Source of the DNA: Lutibacter sp.
Lineage (GTDB): Bacteria > Bacteroidota > Bacteroidia > Flavobacteriales > Flavobacteriaceae
NCBI GenBank assembly: GCA_030694935.1
Contig: JAUYUA010000055.1
Location: forward strand, 1 to 62,514
Direction of reading: 5' to 3'
Length of the DNA stretch: 62,514 nt
Part shown: piece after piece, positions 17,362 through 26,724 of the stretch
Numbering within the stretch: the stretch's first letter is position 1
Layout of the letters: each line of letters opens with the position of its first letter
Program-made: the position numbers and the translations under genes
The notes under the pieces: model-generated
The model's database searches: none
Told to the model about the DNA's origin: nothing
Seen by the model: only the letters and a program-made list of their open reading frames with translations

Positions 17362-17694
17362 ATGACAAAAATATCAAATAGCGTTTACGATTTATTAAAA
17401 GGAAAATTTTTAGTGCAAGAGGATTCCTTTAAAAATTGGCGCTTCATTTTTTTTATAGTCGCCTTGGTGCTGTTGATGATTGCAAGCGGACACAGTTCAG
17501 ACAAAAAAGTAATGGAAATTGCGCAGCTGAACAAAGATATTAAAGAATTAAGAGCAGAATTTGTTGATACACGATCAATTTCAATGAAAATGAAACTGGA
17601 ATCGACCATAAAAAATAAGGTATTGAATTACGGATTAAAACCAAGTGAAAATCCGCCACAAATAATTAAAGTAACCGCAAAAAAAGTAAATTAA
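17362..17694 (+). CDS. ftsL: FtsL-like cell division protein
   Basis: 110 residues: a short cytoplasmic tail, one membrane span at about residues 28-46 (FIFFIVALVLLMIAS), then a periplasmic coiled coil with leucine-type heptads (IAQLNKDIKELRAEFVDTRS). This architecture and the position between rsmH and ftsI are those of FtsL, which bridges FtsQ/B and the FtsWI synthase. Sequence identity in this family is low, so the call relies on context. It starts immediately after the rsmH stop. Confidence 0.82.
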   Translation: MTKISNSVYDLLKGKFLVQEDSFKNWRFIFFIVALVLLMIASGHSSDKKVMEIAQLNKDIKELRAEFVDTRSISMKMKLESTIKNKVLNYGLKPSENPPQIIKVTAKKVN

Positions 17695-17696
17695 AA

Positions 17697-19682
17697 TTGG
17701 CTGCAACAAAAAAAGGCATATTAAATAAACTCTATGTAGTATTTGTGTTTATCACACTTTTTTTGGCGGCTATTATTCTGAAGCTCACCGATATTCAATT
17801 TGCCGATGGCGAAAAGTACAGGGATATGTCGGAGCATCTCACTATAAAAAACGACACTATTTTCGCAAATCGAGGCAATGTTTTTTCTGCAGATGGCAGC
17901 TTGCTGGCAACTTCCATGTCGCAGTATGAAATTAGGATGGACGCTTATACGGTTGAGGCTGAAGAATTTGAAGCCAATATCAGAAATCTTTCTGTGGAGC
18001 TGTCAAAAATGTTGGGAAAACCGGCAAATGAATGGGAAAATAAAATAAGAAAAGCGCGAACAAACAAAAACAGGTACCTATTTATCGCCCGAAAATTGGG
18101 CTATACCGAGTACATGAAAATAAAAAGTTTTCCAATTTTTAAATTGGGAATGTATAAAGGCGGATTTATTGCCGAGCAGTCAACCGTTAGGGCACATCCG
18201 TTAGGAAAAGTTGCTGAAAGAACCATTGGGTATGATGATTACAGAGGCGCACCAGGAATTGAAGGAGCTTATCGCGATTATTTAAATGGAAAATTCGGAT
18301 GGCGTTTGAAGCAAAAAATAGCCAAAGGCCAGTGGAAACCAATTAACGACAACAATGAAAAGGAACCGGTTGACGGAAAAGATATTGTCACTACTATTGA
18401 CATAAATATACAAGATATTGCACACCATTCTTTATTGAGACAGTTAGAATTTTATGAAGCCGATCACGGTTGCGTGGTGGTTATGGAAACCAAAACCGGA
18501 GAAATAAAAGCAATTTCCAACTTGGGGAAAAACGCAAGTGGAGCCTATTATGAACGATTGAATTATGCTGTTGGCGAATCAAATGAACCAGGATCTGCAT
18601 TTAAAGTGATGGCGATGGTGGTTGCATTGGAAGCAAAAGCGATTGATACCAGCACAATGGTTGATACTGGAGGCGGAAGATACATTATTCATGGAAGAGC
18701 AATAAACGACTCAAGAAAAGGCGGTTATGGAAAAATATCAGCTGCTCGTGCACTTGAAGTTTCTTCAAATATTGGGTTTGCAAGATTAATTAATGAAAAT
18801 TTCGGAAAAACCCCGGAAAAATTTATCAATTCTTTAAAAGGAATGCATTTAAACGAGCAATTAGGATTGCCTATAAAAGGTGAAGGAACTCCCGAGATTC
18901 CTGGGCCAGGCGATAAAAAATGGAGTAAGAATGCTTTGCCGTCGATTGCTTATGGTTACAATATCAGCCTTACGCCATTACAAATATTGACATTTTACAA
19001 TGCCATCGCAAATGACGGCGAAATGGTAAAGCCAAGGTTTATAAAAGAAATTCGTTCCTGGGACAAACAACATTTGGAATCTTTTGATAAAGAGGTTATT
19101 GATCCGGCAATTTGTTCAAAAGAAACGATTGATAAAATGCAGGAAATGCTTAAAAATGTGGTGGTACACGGAACCGGAAGAAAATTATATGCCGAAAATT
19201 TTTCTATGGCCGGTAAAACAGGAACTGCAAGAACCGAATATTGGATGGATGATTGGGAAACAAACAGACGTTATATTTCCTCATTTACTGGATATTTTCC
19301 TGCCGAGAACCCGAAGTATTCATGCATTGTGGTCATTCATAAACCAAAAGCGCAAACTGGGTATTATGGTGCCGATGTTTCGGGTCCAGTTTTTAAGGAT
19401 ATCGCCCAAAAAATTTATTTATCAAAGTCGGTAATCAATAACATTGAAAATAAAACACCAAATTTCAAAAGTATAGAAAACGACTATAACACTTATTTTA
19501 CCATCGCCAATAAGGAAATTGACACCATTCCAAATGTAAAAGGGATGGCAGGGATGGATGCGATTTCCATTCTTGAAAATTTAGGGTTAAAAGTGAGTTA
19601 TATGGGAAAAGGAAAAGTTACTGAGCAATCGTTGCTTGCCGGCGGAAAAATAATCAAAGGATCAACCATCATTTTAAATTAA
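17697..19682 (+). CDS. ftsI: septal transpeptidase PBP3 with PASTA domain
   Basis: FtsI cross-links septal peptidoglycan. Order: one N-terminal membrane span (VVFVFITLFLAAIILKL), dimerisation domain, and the transpeptidase with SxxK motif SAFK in EPGSAFKVMAM, SSN in VSSNIGFA and KTG in AGKTGTAR. A single PASTA domain closes the protein (IPNVKGMAGMDAISILENLG to the end). 661 residues. The start is TTG, two bases after ftsL; no ATG gives a complete membrane anchor. Confidence 0.94.
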   Translation: MAATKKGILNKLYVVFVFITLFLAAIILKLTDIQFADGEKYRDMSEHLTIKNDTIFANRGNVFSADGSLLATSMSQYEIRMDAYTVEAEEFEANIRNLSVELSKMLGKPANEWENKIRKARTNKNRYLFIARKLGYTEYMKIKSFPIFKLGMYKGGFIAEQSTVRAHPLGKVAERTIGYDDYRGAPGIEGAYRDYLNGKFGWRLKQKIAKGQWKPINDNNEKEPVDGKDIVTTIDINIQDIAHHSLLRQLEFYEADHGCVVVMETKTGEIKAISNLGKNASGAYYERLNYAVGESNEPGSAFKVMAMVVALEAKAIDTSTMVDTGGGRYIIHGRAINDSRKGGYGKISAARALEVSSNIGFARLINENFGKTPEKFINSLKGMHLNEQLGLPIKGEGTPEIPGPGDKKWSKNALPSIAYGYNISLTPLQILTFYNAIANDGEMVKPRFIKEIRSWDKQHLESFDKEVIDPAICSKETIDKMQEMLKNVVVHGTGRKLYAENFSMAGKTGTARTEYWMDDWETNRRYISSFTGYFPAENPKYSCIVVIHKPKAQTGYYGADVSGPVFKDIAQKIYLSKSVINNIENKTPNFKSIENDYNTYFTIANKEIDTIPNVKGMAGMDAISILENLGLKVSYMGKGKVTEQSLLAGGKIIKGSTIILN

Positions 19683-19687
19683 ATTAT

Positions 19688-21151
19688 TTGAAATCAGTCA
19701 AAGACATATTAAATAAAGTTGTGGTTAACGCAATACAAGGCAGCACCGAGACAAGGGTGAACGCCATTGTATTTGATTCCAGAAATGTGCAAAAAAATTG
19801 CCTGTTCGCAGCGCAAAAAGGCTTGCTGTTTGACGGTCATCAATTTATTGATAAAGCTATCGAATTGGGCGCAGTTGCCATACTTTGCGAAGAATTGCCT
19901 GAGAATTTGGATAAAAACATCACCTATATTCAGGTTGAAGATTCAAATAGCGCTCTGGCATTGATTGCATCAAACTTTTATGGCAATCCGTCTTCAAAAT
20001 TAAAATTAATAGGAATTACGGGCACCAACGGAAAAACCACTGTTGCCACGTTGTTATATAAATTATTCCAAAATGCCGGTTATAAAACGGGACTGTTATC
20101 AACCGTAAAAATTTTGGTGGATACCAAACAATATGAAGCTACGCACACCACGCCAAATTCTGTGGCCATAAATTTCTATTTGAATGAAATGGTGGAGTTG
20201 GGTGTAGATTACTGTTTTATGGAAGTGAGTTCTCACGGAATTCATCAGAAAAGAACGGAAGGATTGCAATTTGCCGGTGGCGTATTTACCAATTTAACGC
20301 ATGACCATTTAGATTATCATAAAACATTTGCGGAATACAGAGACGTAAAAAAATTATTTTTTGATCGATTGCCAAAAACAGCTTTTGCCTTGGTAAATAT
20401 CGATGATAAAAACGGTGCGGTGATGTTTCAAAACACCGAAGCAAAAAAACAGTCGTACGCCTTAAAAACGATGGCCGATTTTAAGGCTAAAATCATAGAA
20501 AACCAGTTTTCGGGCTTGGTGCTCAATATCAATAACAATGAAGTTTACACCAAATTAATTGGCCGATTTAATGCTTATAATTTGCTGGCTGTTTATGGTG
20601 TTTCTGTCCTTTTGGGATTGGATTCGGATGAAGCTTTGCGGCATTTAAGCGAGTTGGAAAACGTAACAGGAAGGTTTCAGTATTTCATTTCTAAAGGCGG
20701 CGTAACGGCTATTGTGGACTATGCGCATACGCCAGATGCTTTAAAAAACGTGTTGGAAACCATCAATGAAATAAGAACCGGAAACGAACAAGTAATTACC
20801 GTTGTGGGATGCGGTGGCAATAGAGACAAAGCGAAACGTCCTGTTATGGGACGAATCGCCTCTCAATTAAGCACACAGGTAGTGGTGACTTCCGACAATC
20901 CTAGGAATGAAAACCCGCAAACAATTATTGAAGAAATAGAAGCTGGCATTGAGCCTCAAAATTTAAGAAAATCACTGTCCATTTTGGATAGGGAACAAGC
21001 CATAAAAGCGGCTTCAAAACTGGCTAAAAAAGGCGATATCATTTTAATTGCCGGAAAGGGCCATGAAACGTATCAGGAAATAAACGGAAAACGTTCGCAT
21101 TTCGATGATTATGAGCAAATTACAAATCAGTTAAACCTCATAGAGAGCTAA
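19688..21151 (+). CDS. murE: UDP-MurNAc-tripeptide synthetase
   Basis: Mur ligase that adds the third residue of the peptide stem. ATP loop GITGTNGKTTVATLLY, middle-domain motif FMEVSSHGIHQKR, and C-terminal DYAHTPDALKNVL, GCGGNRDKAKRP and SDNPRNENPQTII. The sequence DNPR is the motif associated with meso-diaminopimelate as substrate, which fits Gram-negative peptidoglycan. 487 residues. Starts with TTG, five bases after ftsI. Confidence 0.95.
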   Translation: MKSVKDILNKVVVNAIQGSTETRVNAIVFDSRNVQKNCLFAAQKGLLFDGHQFIDKAIELGAVAILCEELPENLDKNITYIQVEDSNSALALIASNFYGNPSSKLKLIGITGTNGKTTVATLLYKLFQNAGYKTGLLSTVKILVDTKQYEATHTTPNSVAINFYLNEMVELGVDYCFMEVSSHGIHQKRTEGLQFAGGVFTNLTHDHLDYHKTFAEYRDVKKLFFDRLPKTAFALVNIDDKNGAVMFQNTEAKKQSYALKTMADFKAKIIENQFSGLVLNINNNEVYTKLIGRFNAYNLLAVYGVSVLLGLDSDEALRHLSELENVTGRFQYFISKGGVTAIVDYAHTPDALKNVLETINEIRTGNEQVITVVGCGGNRDKAKRPVMGRIASQLSTQVVVTSDNPRNENPQTIIEEIEAGIEPQNLRKSLSILDREQAIKAASKLAKKGDIILIAGKGHETYQEINGKRSHFDDYEQITNQLNLIES

Positions 21152-21154
21152 ATT

Positions 21155-22381
21155 ATGTTATATTATTTATTCGAATATCTAGATAAATATTACGATTTAA
21201 CCGGCGCAGGGTTATTTAAGTATATCTCGTTTCGTTCAGCAATTGCATTTATTATTTCGTTGCTGTTTTCTATGATTTACGGAAAAAAAATCATCAATTA
21301 TTTGCAATTGAAGCAAGTGGGCGAATCGGTCAGAGATTTGGGGTTGGAAGGCCAGGTTGAAAAAGCGGGAACGCCAACCATGGGAGGAATCATCATTATT
21401 TTGGCAACCCTTATTCCTGTATTGCTGTTTGCTCAAATAGACAATGTGTATATTGTTTTGTTGGTGGTTACCACGTTGTGGATGGGAACTATAGGCTTTT
21501 TGGATGATTATATTAAAATATTCAAACAAAATAAAGCCGGGTTAAAAGGCCGCTTCAAAATTTTAGGTCAGATCACTTTGGGGATTTTTGTGGGCGCGAT
21601 GCTTTATTTTCATCCTAGCGTTACGATGAAAGAAAAATTGCCGACAAAGTTTCAATATACCACAGAGTCGGGAATTCAAGTGCTTTTTGCAGATTCTAAA
21701 AAATCGACAAAAACAACCATTCCGTTTGTGAAAAATAACGAATTGGATTATGCTTCGGCCTTTGCTTTTTTAGGAAAAGGCTATAAAAAATACGCCTGGA
21801 TCATTTTTATTCCGATTGTCATATTTATCATCACCGCAGTGTCAAACGGTGCAAATTTAACAGATGGAATTGACGGATTGGCAGCGGGCTCTTCGGCCAT
21901 TATTGTGCTGACGCTCGGGATTTTTGCATGGGTTTCAGGAAATATCATTTTCGCGAATTACCTAGACGTCATGTACATTCCAAATTCTGGAGAAATGACC
22001 ATTTTTATCGCAGCTTTTGTAGGAGCTTTAATCGGATTTTTATGGTACAACACCTATCCTGCCCAGGTTTTTATGGGCGATACGGGAAGTTTGACCATAG
22101 GCGCTGTAATTGCTGTTTTGGCTATTGCCGTGCGTAAAGAATTGCTCATCCCTATTTTAGCGGGCATCTTTTTGGTGGAGAATTTATCGGTAGTGATGCA
22201 GGTTAGTTATTTTAAATATACCAAAAAGAGATTTGGAGAAGGAAAACGCATATTTAAAATGGCTCCATTGCACCATCATTATCAAAAATCAGGTTATCAC
22301 GAAAGCAAAATTGTGACAAGATTTTGGATTGTGGGTATTATGTTGGCCGTGTTGGCAATTGTTACTTTAAAGTTAAGATAA
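21155..22381 (+). CDS. mraY: phospho-MurNAc-pentapeptide translocase
   Basis: MraY makes lipid I at the membrane. Catalytic motifs [22 protein letters not shown] and MGDTGSL appear in order among about ten membrane spans, and the [11 protein letters not shown] loop is present. At 408 residues it is ~45 longer than the E. coli enzyme, because of an extra loop at about residues 155-200 typical of the phylum. In most clusters murD follows directly; here a repeat-flanked S23 gene intervenes. Confidence 0.95.
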   Translation: MLYYLFEYLDKYYDLTGAGLFKYISFRSAIAFIISLLFSMIYGKKIINYLQLKQVGESVRDLGLEGQVEKAGTPTMGGIIIILATLIPVLLFAQIDNVYIVLLVVTTLWMGTIGFLDDYIKIFKQNKAGLKGRFKILGQITLGIFVGAMLYFHPSVTMKEKLPTKFQYTTESGIQVLFADSKKSTKTTIPFVKNNELDYASAFAFLGKGYKKYAWIIFIPIVIFIITAVSNGANLTDGIDGLAAGSSAIIVLTLGIFAWVSGNIIFANYLDVMYIPNSGEMTIFIAAFVGALIGFLWYNTYPAQVFMGDTGSLTIGAVIAVLAIAVRKELLIPILAGIFLVENLSVVMQVSYFKYTKKRFGEGKRIFKMAPLHHHYQKSGYHESKIVTRFWIVGIMLAVLAIVTLKLR

Positions 22382-22384
22382 TTA

Positions 22385-22419
22385 GATTTTAGATTTATGA
22401 TTTACGATTTACGATTTTA
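22385..22419. repeat. heptamer array GATTTAN x5 (left flank of the S23 gene)
   Basis: Units GATTTTA, GATTTAT, GATTTAC, GATTTAC, GATTTTA in exact 7-bp register, beginning three bases after the mraY stop. On the opposite strand it reads AAATCGTAAATCGTAAATC, which is the same family as the right-hand array at 22917-22944 but in inverted orientation. Confidence 0.75.
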
Positions 22420-22434
22420 AAATTAATAAATGCT

Positions 22435-22542
22435 ATGAAACGAGCATAACAAATTTTGATACACGGAGGAATGATTAATAGCGAACCTGCCTGTCCGGCA
22501 GGCAGGCAGCATCGGTACCAATAAAAAATAAAAGATAAACAG
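22435..22542 (+). repeat. 'MKRAITNFD' element, copy 1 (before the S23 gene)
   Basis: 108 bases. Starts ATGAAACGAGC, continues ATAACAAATTTTGATACAC, then AATGATTAATAGCGAA, a 21-base palindrome (22486-22506, arms CCTGCCTG/CAGGCAGG), and ends CATCGGTACCAATAAAAAAT...AAACAG directly at the ATG of the S23 gene. One base is missing compared with other copies (GAGCATAAC versus GAGCCATAAC), which closes the small frame after four codons. Confidence 0.8.
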
Positions 22543-22902
22543 ATGAAAGAGGTTATAAAGGAAAAGACACAAAAGTTTGCGATTGCTTGTTGGAGGCTTT
22601 GTGCTAAATATGATAAAGGACGTGAATATGATGCGTTCTGTAGACAATTGATTAGATGTTCAAGTTCAGTGGGTGCTAATTACCGTGCAGCTTGTAGGGC
22701 AAAATCTACAGCCGATTTTATAAATAAATTAAAAATAGTTGAAGAAGAAACTGATGAGGCGATGTATTTCTTGGAAATTTTGAATGAAATAGATAATAAG
22801 CATCAGGATGAAATAAAAATATTATATGCTGAAGCAAACGAATTATTGTCAATTGTGGTGGCATCAATAAAAACATTAAAAAATAGAGAAGATAAGAGAT
22901 AA
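22543..22902 (+). CDS. S23 / four-helix-bundle protein
   Basis: 119 residues, all helical, of the 23S rRNA intervening-sequence protein family (also related in fold to Avd of diversity-generating retroelements). Typical family phrases: FAIACWRLCAKYD, FCRQLIRCSSSVGANYRAACRAKS, FINKLKIVEEETDEAMYFLEIL. In Leptospira the family is encoded in 23S rRNA insertions; free-standing bacterial copies have no established role. It breaks the conserved mraY-murD order, is preceded by a repeat element and flanked by inverted heptamer arrays, which points to insertion as a cassette. Its stop overlaps the murD start (TAATG). Confidence 0.85.
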   Translation: MKEVIKEKTQKFAIACWRLCAKYDKGREYDAFCRQLIRCSSSVGANYRAACRAKSTADFINKLKIVEEETDEAMYFLEILNEIDNKHQDEIKILYAEANELLSIVVASIKTLKNREDKR

Positions 22903-24272
22903 TGGAAGGCAAGGAAAATCGTCAATCGTCAATCGTCAATCGTAAATTAGTTGTTCTTGGAGCTGGCGAAAGCGGCGTTGGAACCGCCATTTTGGGGAAA
23001 CAAAAAGGCTTTGAGGTTTTTGTTTCTGATAAAGGAATCATTGCTGAAAAATATAAAAAAGTTCTTTTAAATAATGACATTTTATTTGAGGATGGAAATC
23101 ATACTGAATCTAAAATATTGGAGGCTGATTTGGTGATGAAAAGTCCTGGAATTCCGGATAAAGTGGCCTTGGTAAAACAATTGAAAAGCAAAGGGATTCC
23201 CGTGATTTCTGAAATTGAGTTTGCTTCAAAATATACAAACGGCGTTATTGTTGGTATCACCGGATCAAACGGAAAAACCACCACAACCATGTTGGTGAAC
23301 CATATTTTGAAGAAGGCAAATTTAAATGTTGGAATGGGAGGAAATATCGGCGAAAGTTTTGCGCAACAGGTGGCTGAAAATAACTACGATATCCACGTGT
23401 TGGAATTGAGCAGTTTTCAGCTGGACGGGATCGTAGATTTTGCGCCGCACATTGCCATCATTACAAATATTTCTCCTGATCATTTGGACAGATACGATTA
23501 CAAGTTTGAAAACTATATCCATTCAAAATTCAGAATTACCGAAAATCAGACCGAAAATGATTTTTTGATTTATGATGCTGATGATAAAGTGATTTTAGAA
23601 TGGTTAAAAAATAACAATACAAAAGCCTGTTTACTGCCTTTTTCAATAGAAAAAGAGTTGGAACAAGGCGTTTTTTTGAAAAACGACAACATCATCATAA
23701 ACTATAAAAAAGAAGATACACTAATGAACATTTCAACTTTAGCCTTAAAAGGAAAACACAATTTAAAAAATGCAATGGCAGCTTCTATGGCAACTTCGTT
23801 GCTTAAAGTTAGAAAAGATACCATTCGTGAGAGTCTGGAAGATTTTGAAGGCGCAGAACACCGATTGGAATTTGTGCTAAAAATTAACGGCGTGCAATAC
23901 ATCAACGATTCGAAAGCAACAAATGTTAACGCAACATTTTATGCATTGGACAGCGTAAAAACGCCAACGGTTTGGATTGTAGGCGGTGTGGATAAAGGAA
24001 ATGATTATTTGGATTTAATGCCTATGGTCAGGGAAAAAGTGAAGGCCATAATTTGTTTGGGATTGGACAATCAAAAGATAATGCAAACTTTTGGCAATGT
24101 GGTTGATTTAATTGTTGAAACTGCAGGAGCTGAAGAAGCGGTAAAAGTGGCTTACAAAATTGCCGAAAAAGGAGATACCGTGTTGTTGTCTCCGGCTTGC
24201 GCAAGTTTTGATTTGTTTGAAAATTACGAAGACAGGGGAAATAAATTTAAAGAAGCCGTTCGAGGATTGTAG
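22902..24272 (+). CDS. murD: UDP-MurNAc-L-alanine:D-glutamate ligase
   Basis: MurD adds D-glutamate to UDP-MurNAc-Ala. The ATP loop is GITGSNGKTTTTMLV, with LELSSFQLDG, NISPDHLDRY and C-terminal INDSKATNVNATFYAL and SPACASFDLFENYEDRG. 456 residues. The first ~13 residues (MEGKENRQSSIVN) are encoded by a 7-bp repeat array and are not family-like; the domain proper starts at KLVVLGAGESG. The true start could be this ATG, coupled to the S23 stop. Confidence 0.94.
   Translation: MEGKENRQSSIVNRKLVVLGAGESGVGTAILGKQKGFEVFVSDKGIIAEKYKKVLLNNDILFEDGNHTESKILEADLVMKSPGIPDKVALVKQLKSKGIPVISEIEFASKYTNGVIVGITGSNGKTTTTMLVNHILKKANLNVGMGGNIGESFAQQVAENNYDIHVLELSSFQLDGIVDFAPHIAIITNISPDHLDRYDYKFENYIHSKFRITENQTENDFLIYDADDKVILEWLKNNNTKACLLPFSIEKELEQGVFLKNDNIIINYKKEDTLMNISTLALKGKHNLKNAMAASMATSLLKVRKDTIRESLEDFEGAEHRLEFVLKINGVQYINDSKATNVNATFYALDSVKTPTVWIVGGVDKGNDYLDLMPMVREKVKAIICLGLDNQKIMQTFGNVVDLIVETAGAEEAVKVAYKIAEKGDTVLLSPACASFDLFENYEDRGNKFKEAVRGL
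22917..22944. repeat. heptamer array AATCGTC x4 inside the murD start
   Basis: AATCGTC, AATCGTC, AATCGTC, AATCGTA in exact register. It is read as codons (R-Q-S-S-I-V-N-R) of murD in the present start choice. Inverted partner of the array at 22385-22419. Confidence 0.75.
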
Positions 24273-24359
24273 ATGAAACGAGCCATAACAAATTTTGATA
24301 CACAGCAGAATGATTAATGGCGACTGCATCTGTACCAATAAAAAATAAATAATAAACAG
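24273..24359 (+). repeat. 'MKRAITNFD' element, copy 2 (tandem, first)
   Basis: 87 bases; its ATG directly follows the murD stop TAG. Small frame MKRAITNFDTQQND, stop TAA. No central palindrome: GGCGAC is joined directly to TGCATCTGTACC. Ends AAATAATAAACAG, then copy 3 begins. Confidence 0.82.
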
Positions 24360-24450
24360 ATGAAACGAGCAATAACAAATTTTGATACACAATAAAATGA
24401 TTAGTGGCGAAATTGCCCGCGGCAAGCAATAAAAATTAAAATAAGAAACA
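24360..24450 (+). repeat. 'MKRAITNFD' element, copy 3 (tandem, second, before ftsW)
   Basis: 91 bases. Small frame MKRAITNFDTQ, stop TAA earlier than in the others. The central slot holds TTGCC-CGC-GGCAA, a palindrome different from copies 1 and 4, and the TGTACC segment is lost. Ends AAGAAACA at the GTG start of ftsW. Confidence 0.78.
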
Positions 24451-25641
24451 GTGAAAAACATTCTTAAAAATATAGAAGGAGATAAAGCGATATGGGCAAT
24501 TGTGACCGTTATGGCAATTTTGTCATTTTTGCCTGTTTACAGCACAAGCACCAATTTGGTTTATGGAACCAATGTAGGCACACCTTTCTATTATTTATTT
24601 AAGCACGTAATTTTGTTATTTCTGGGATTCTTAATTATTTACGGCGTTCATAAAATTCCGTTTAGATATTTTAGCGGCGGCTCGGTATTAATGTTGCCTT
24701 TGGTCATTTTGTTATTAATTTATACCCTTTCACAGGGAACTACTATTGGTGGTTCAAACGCCAGCAGGTGGATTGAAATTCCGTTTATAGGCGTTGGTTT
24801 TCAAACATCTACATTGGCTGTTTTGGTGCTGATGATTTATGTTTCCCGATATTTAGCGCGAAAAAAAGAGAGCGAAATATCTTTCAAAGATAGTGTTTTA
24901 CAGTTATGGCTGCCAATAGCCATTACATTGGCATTAATTTTACCGGCAAATTTTTCAACCACTGCAATCGCTTTTTTAATGATTTTGATGCTCTGTTTTA
25001 TTGGTGGTTATCCAATAAAATATTTATTGGGTGTTGTGGGCGTTGGTGTGGTGTTTTTGGCATTATTTGTATTGACTGCCAAAGCGCTTCCTGGTGTTTT
25101 TCCTAACAGGGTTGACACTTGGATTAGCAGGGTTGAAAATTTTTCAAATCCGAGTGCTGAAGAAGGCTATCAGGTCGAAAAAGCAAAAATTGCCATCGCA
25201 ACTGGCGGTTTGCAGGGCCGAGGTCCGGGAAAAAGCATCCAAAAAAACTTTTTGCCACAATCTTCCTCCGATTTTATTTTCGCCATTATTGTTGAAGAAT
25301 ACGGATTTTTGGGTGCTTTAGGGGTTATTTTGATGTATTTTATTTTGCTGTTTCGCATTGTGATTGCAGCAAAAAAAGCACGAAGTATTTTTGCCACGCT
25401 TATTATTATTGGCGTTGGCTTGCCTATTATTTTTCAAGCACTTATAAATATGGCTGTGGCCGTTAATTTGATGCCGGTGACCGGACAAACATTGCCGTTA
25501 ATAAGCAGTGGTGGAACTTCTATTTGGATGACTTGTTTTGCGATAGGCATCATTTTAAGCGTTACCGCCGAAAAAGAAATAAACCCAGATATCGCCAGTG
25601 AAGATAACCCTTTAACAGTACTACATGAAGCAATCGGTTAA
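24451..25641 (+). CDS. ftsW: septal peptidoglycan polymerase FtsW (SEDS)
   Basis: FtsW polymerises lipid II together with FtsI. Around ten membrane spans. SEDS motifs: [23 protein letters not shown] and [21 protein letters not shown] near the end. 396 residues. GTG start immediately after repeat copy 3. The end overlaps murG by 17 bases. Confidence 0.93.
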   Translation: MKNILKNIEGDKAIWAIVTVMAILSFLPVYSTSTNLVYGTNVGTPFYYLFKHVILLFLGFLIIYGVHKIPFRYFSGGSVLMLPLVILLLIYTLSQGTTIGGSNASRWIEIPFIGVGFQTSTLAVLVLMIYVSRYLARKKESEISFKDSVLQLWLPIAITLALILPANFSTTAIAFLMILMLCFIGGYPIKYLLGVVGVGVVFLALFVLTAKALPGVFPNRVDTWISRVENFSNPSAEEGYQVEKAKIAIATGGLQGRGPGKSIQKNFLPQSSSDFIFAIIVEEYGFLGALGVILMYFILLFRIVIAAKKARSIFATLIIIGVGLPIIFQALINMAVAVNLMPVTGQTLPLISSGGTSIWMTCFAIGIILSVTAEKEINPDIASEDNPLTVLHEAIG

Positions 25642-26722
25642 CATCATATTAAGCGGAGGCGGCACTGGCGGGCATATTTACCCGGCAATCGCTATTGCCA
25701 ATGAATTAAAACTAAGATATCCTGAAGCAAATTTTTTATTTGTTGGCGCAAAGGATAAAATGGAAATGGAGAAAATTCCGGAAGCGGGATATGCTATTAA
25801 AGGATTGTGGATTTCAGGAATTCAACGACAGTTTATATTAAAAAATTTCTCATTTCCTTTTAAATTGGTGAGCAGCTTGTCGACAGCATACAGCATTATC
25901 AAAGAATTTAAACCGGATATAGTAATTGGCACCGGCGGTTTTGCCAGCGGACCAACATTATTTGTTGCAAGCAACCGAAAAATAAAAACATTGATTCAGG
26001 AACAAAATTCCTATCCGGGAATCACCAATAAATTATTGGCGAAAAGGGTCGATAAAATTTGTGTGGCTTATGATGGATTGGAGCGTTTTTTTCCTTCAAA
26101 CAAAATTGTAAAAACAGGAAATCCGGTACGTCAGGATTTGCTTGAAATAGCAGGTAAAGGTGAAGAAGCCAAAAAGTTTTTCAATCTTAACAGCGATAAG
26201 AAAACACTATTAATTCTTGGCGGAAGTTTAGGCGCCAGAGCCATTAATAATTTGATTGAAAAACACATTGATTGGCTGGTTTCCAAAAACTTGCAGGTGA
26301 TATGGCAAACCGGGAAATTGTATTATGAAGAATTTAAAAAATACGACCGTTTAGAAGGCGTTCAAACACACGCTTTTTTGAACAAAATGGATTTAACCTA
26401 TGCCGCTGCCGATTTTATTATAAGTCGTGCCGGTGCCGGTTCAATTTCAGAATTGTGCATTGTTGGGAAACCGGTAATTTTTATTCCTTCGCCAAATGTG
26501 GCTGAAGACCATCAGACTAAAAATGCCTTGGCGGTGGTGAATAGCAATGCGGCTTTAATGTTGAAAGAATCGGAATTGGATAAGTTTCAATCCAATGTAA
26601 TAGCGCTGTTGGAGAACGAAGAATTGCAGCAAACTTTAGGTAAAAACATCAAAAAACTGGCATTGCCAAATGCCACAAAAGACATCGTTGAAGAAATTGT
26701 AAAATTAATAAACAGATCATAA
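25625..26722 (+). CDS. murG: lipid II synthase (GlcNAc transferase)
   Basis: MurG adds GlcNAc to lipid I at the inner face of the membrane. The glycine-rich loop [19 protein letters not shown] (residues 11-29), [10 protein letters not shown] and [12 protein letters not shown], and [10 protein letters not shown] in the UDP-GlcNAc site identify it. 365 residues, GT28 family. Confidence 0.96.
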   Translation: MKQSVNIILSGGGTGGHIYPAIAIANELKLRYPEANFLFVGAKDKMEMEKIPEAGYAIKGLWISGIQRQFILKNFSFPFKLVSSLSTAYSIIKEFKPDIVIGTGGFASGPTLFVASNRKIKTLIQEQNSYPGITNKLLAKRVDKICVAYDGLERFFPSNKIVKTGNPVRQDLLEIAGKGEEAKKFFNLNSDKKTLLILGGSLGARAINNLIEKHIDWLVSKNLQVIWQTGKLYYEEFKKYDRLEGVQTHAFLNKMDLTYAAADFIISRAGAGSISELCIVGKPVIFIPSPNVAEDHQTKNALAVVNSNAALMLKESELDKFQSNVIALLENEELQQTLGKNIKKLALPNATKDIVEEIVKLINRS

Positions 26723-26724
26723 AA

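Noticed and set aside
22543-22902. S23 gene as part of a diversity-generating retroelement (Avd)
   Set aside because: No reverse transcriptase, template repeat or variable repeat nearby; only the fold is shared.
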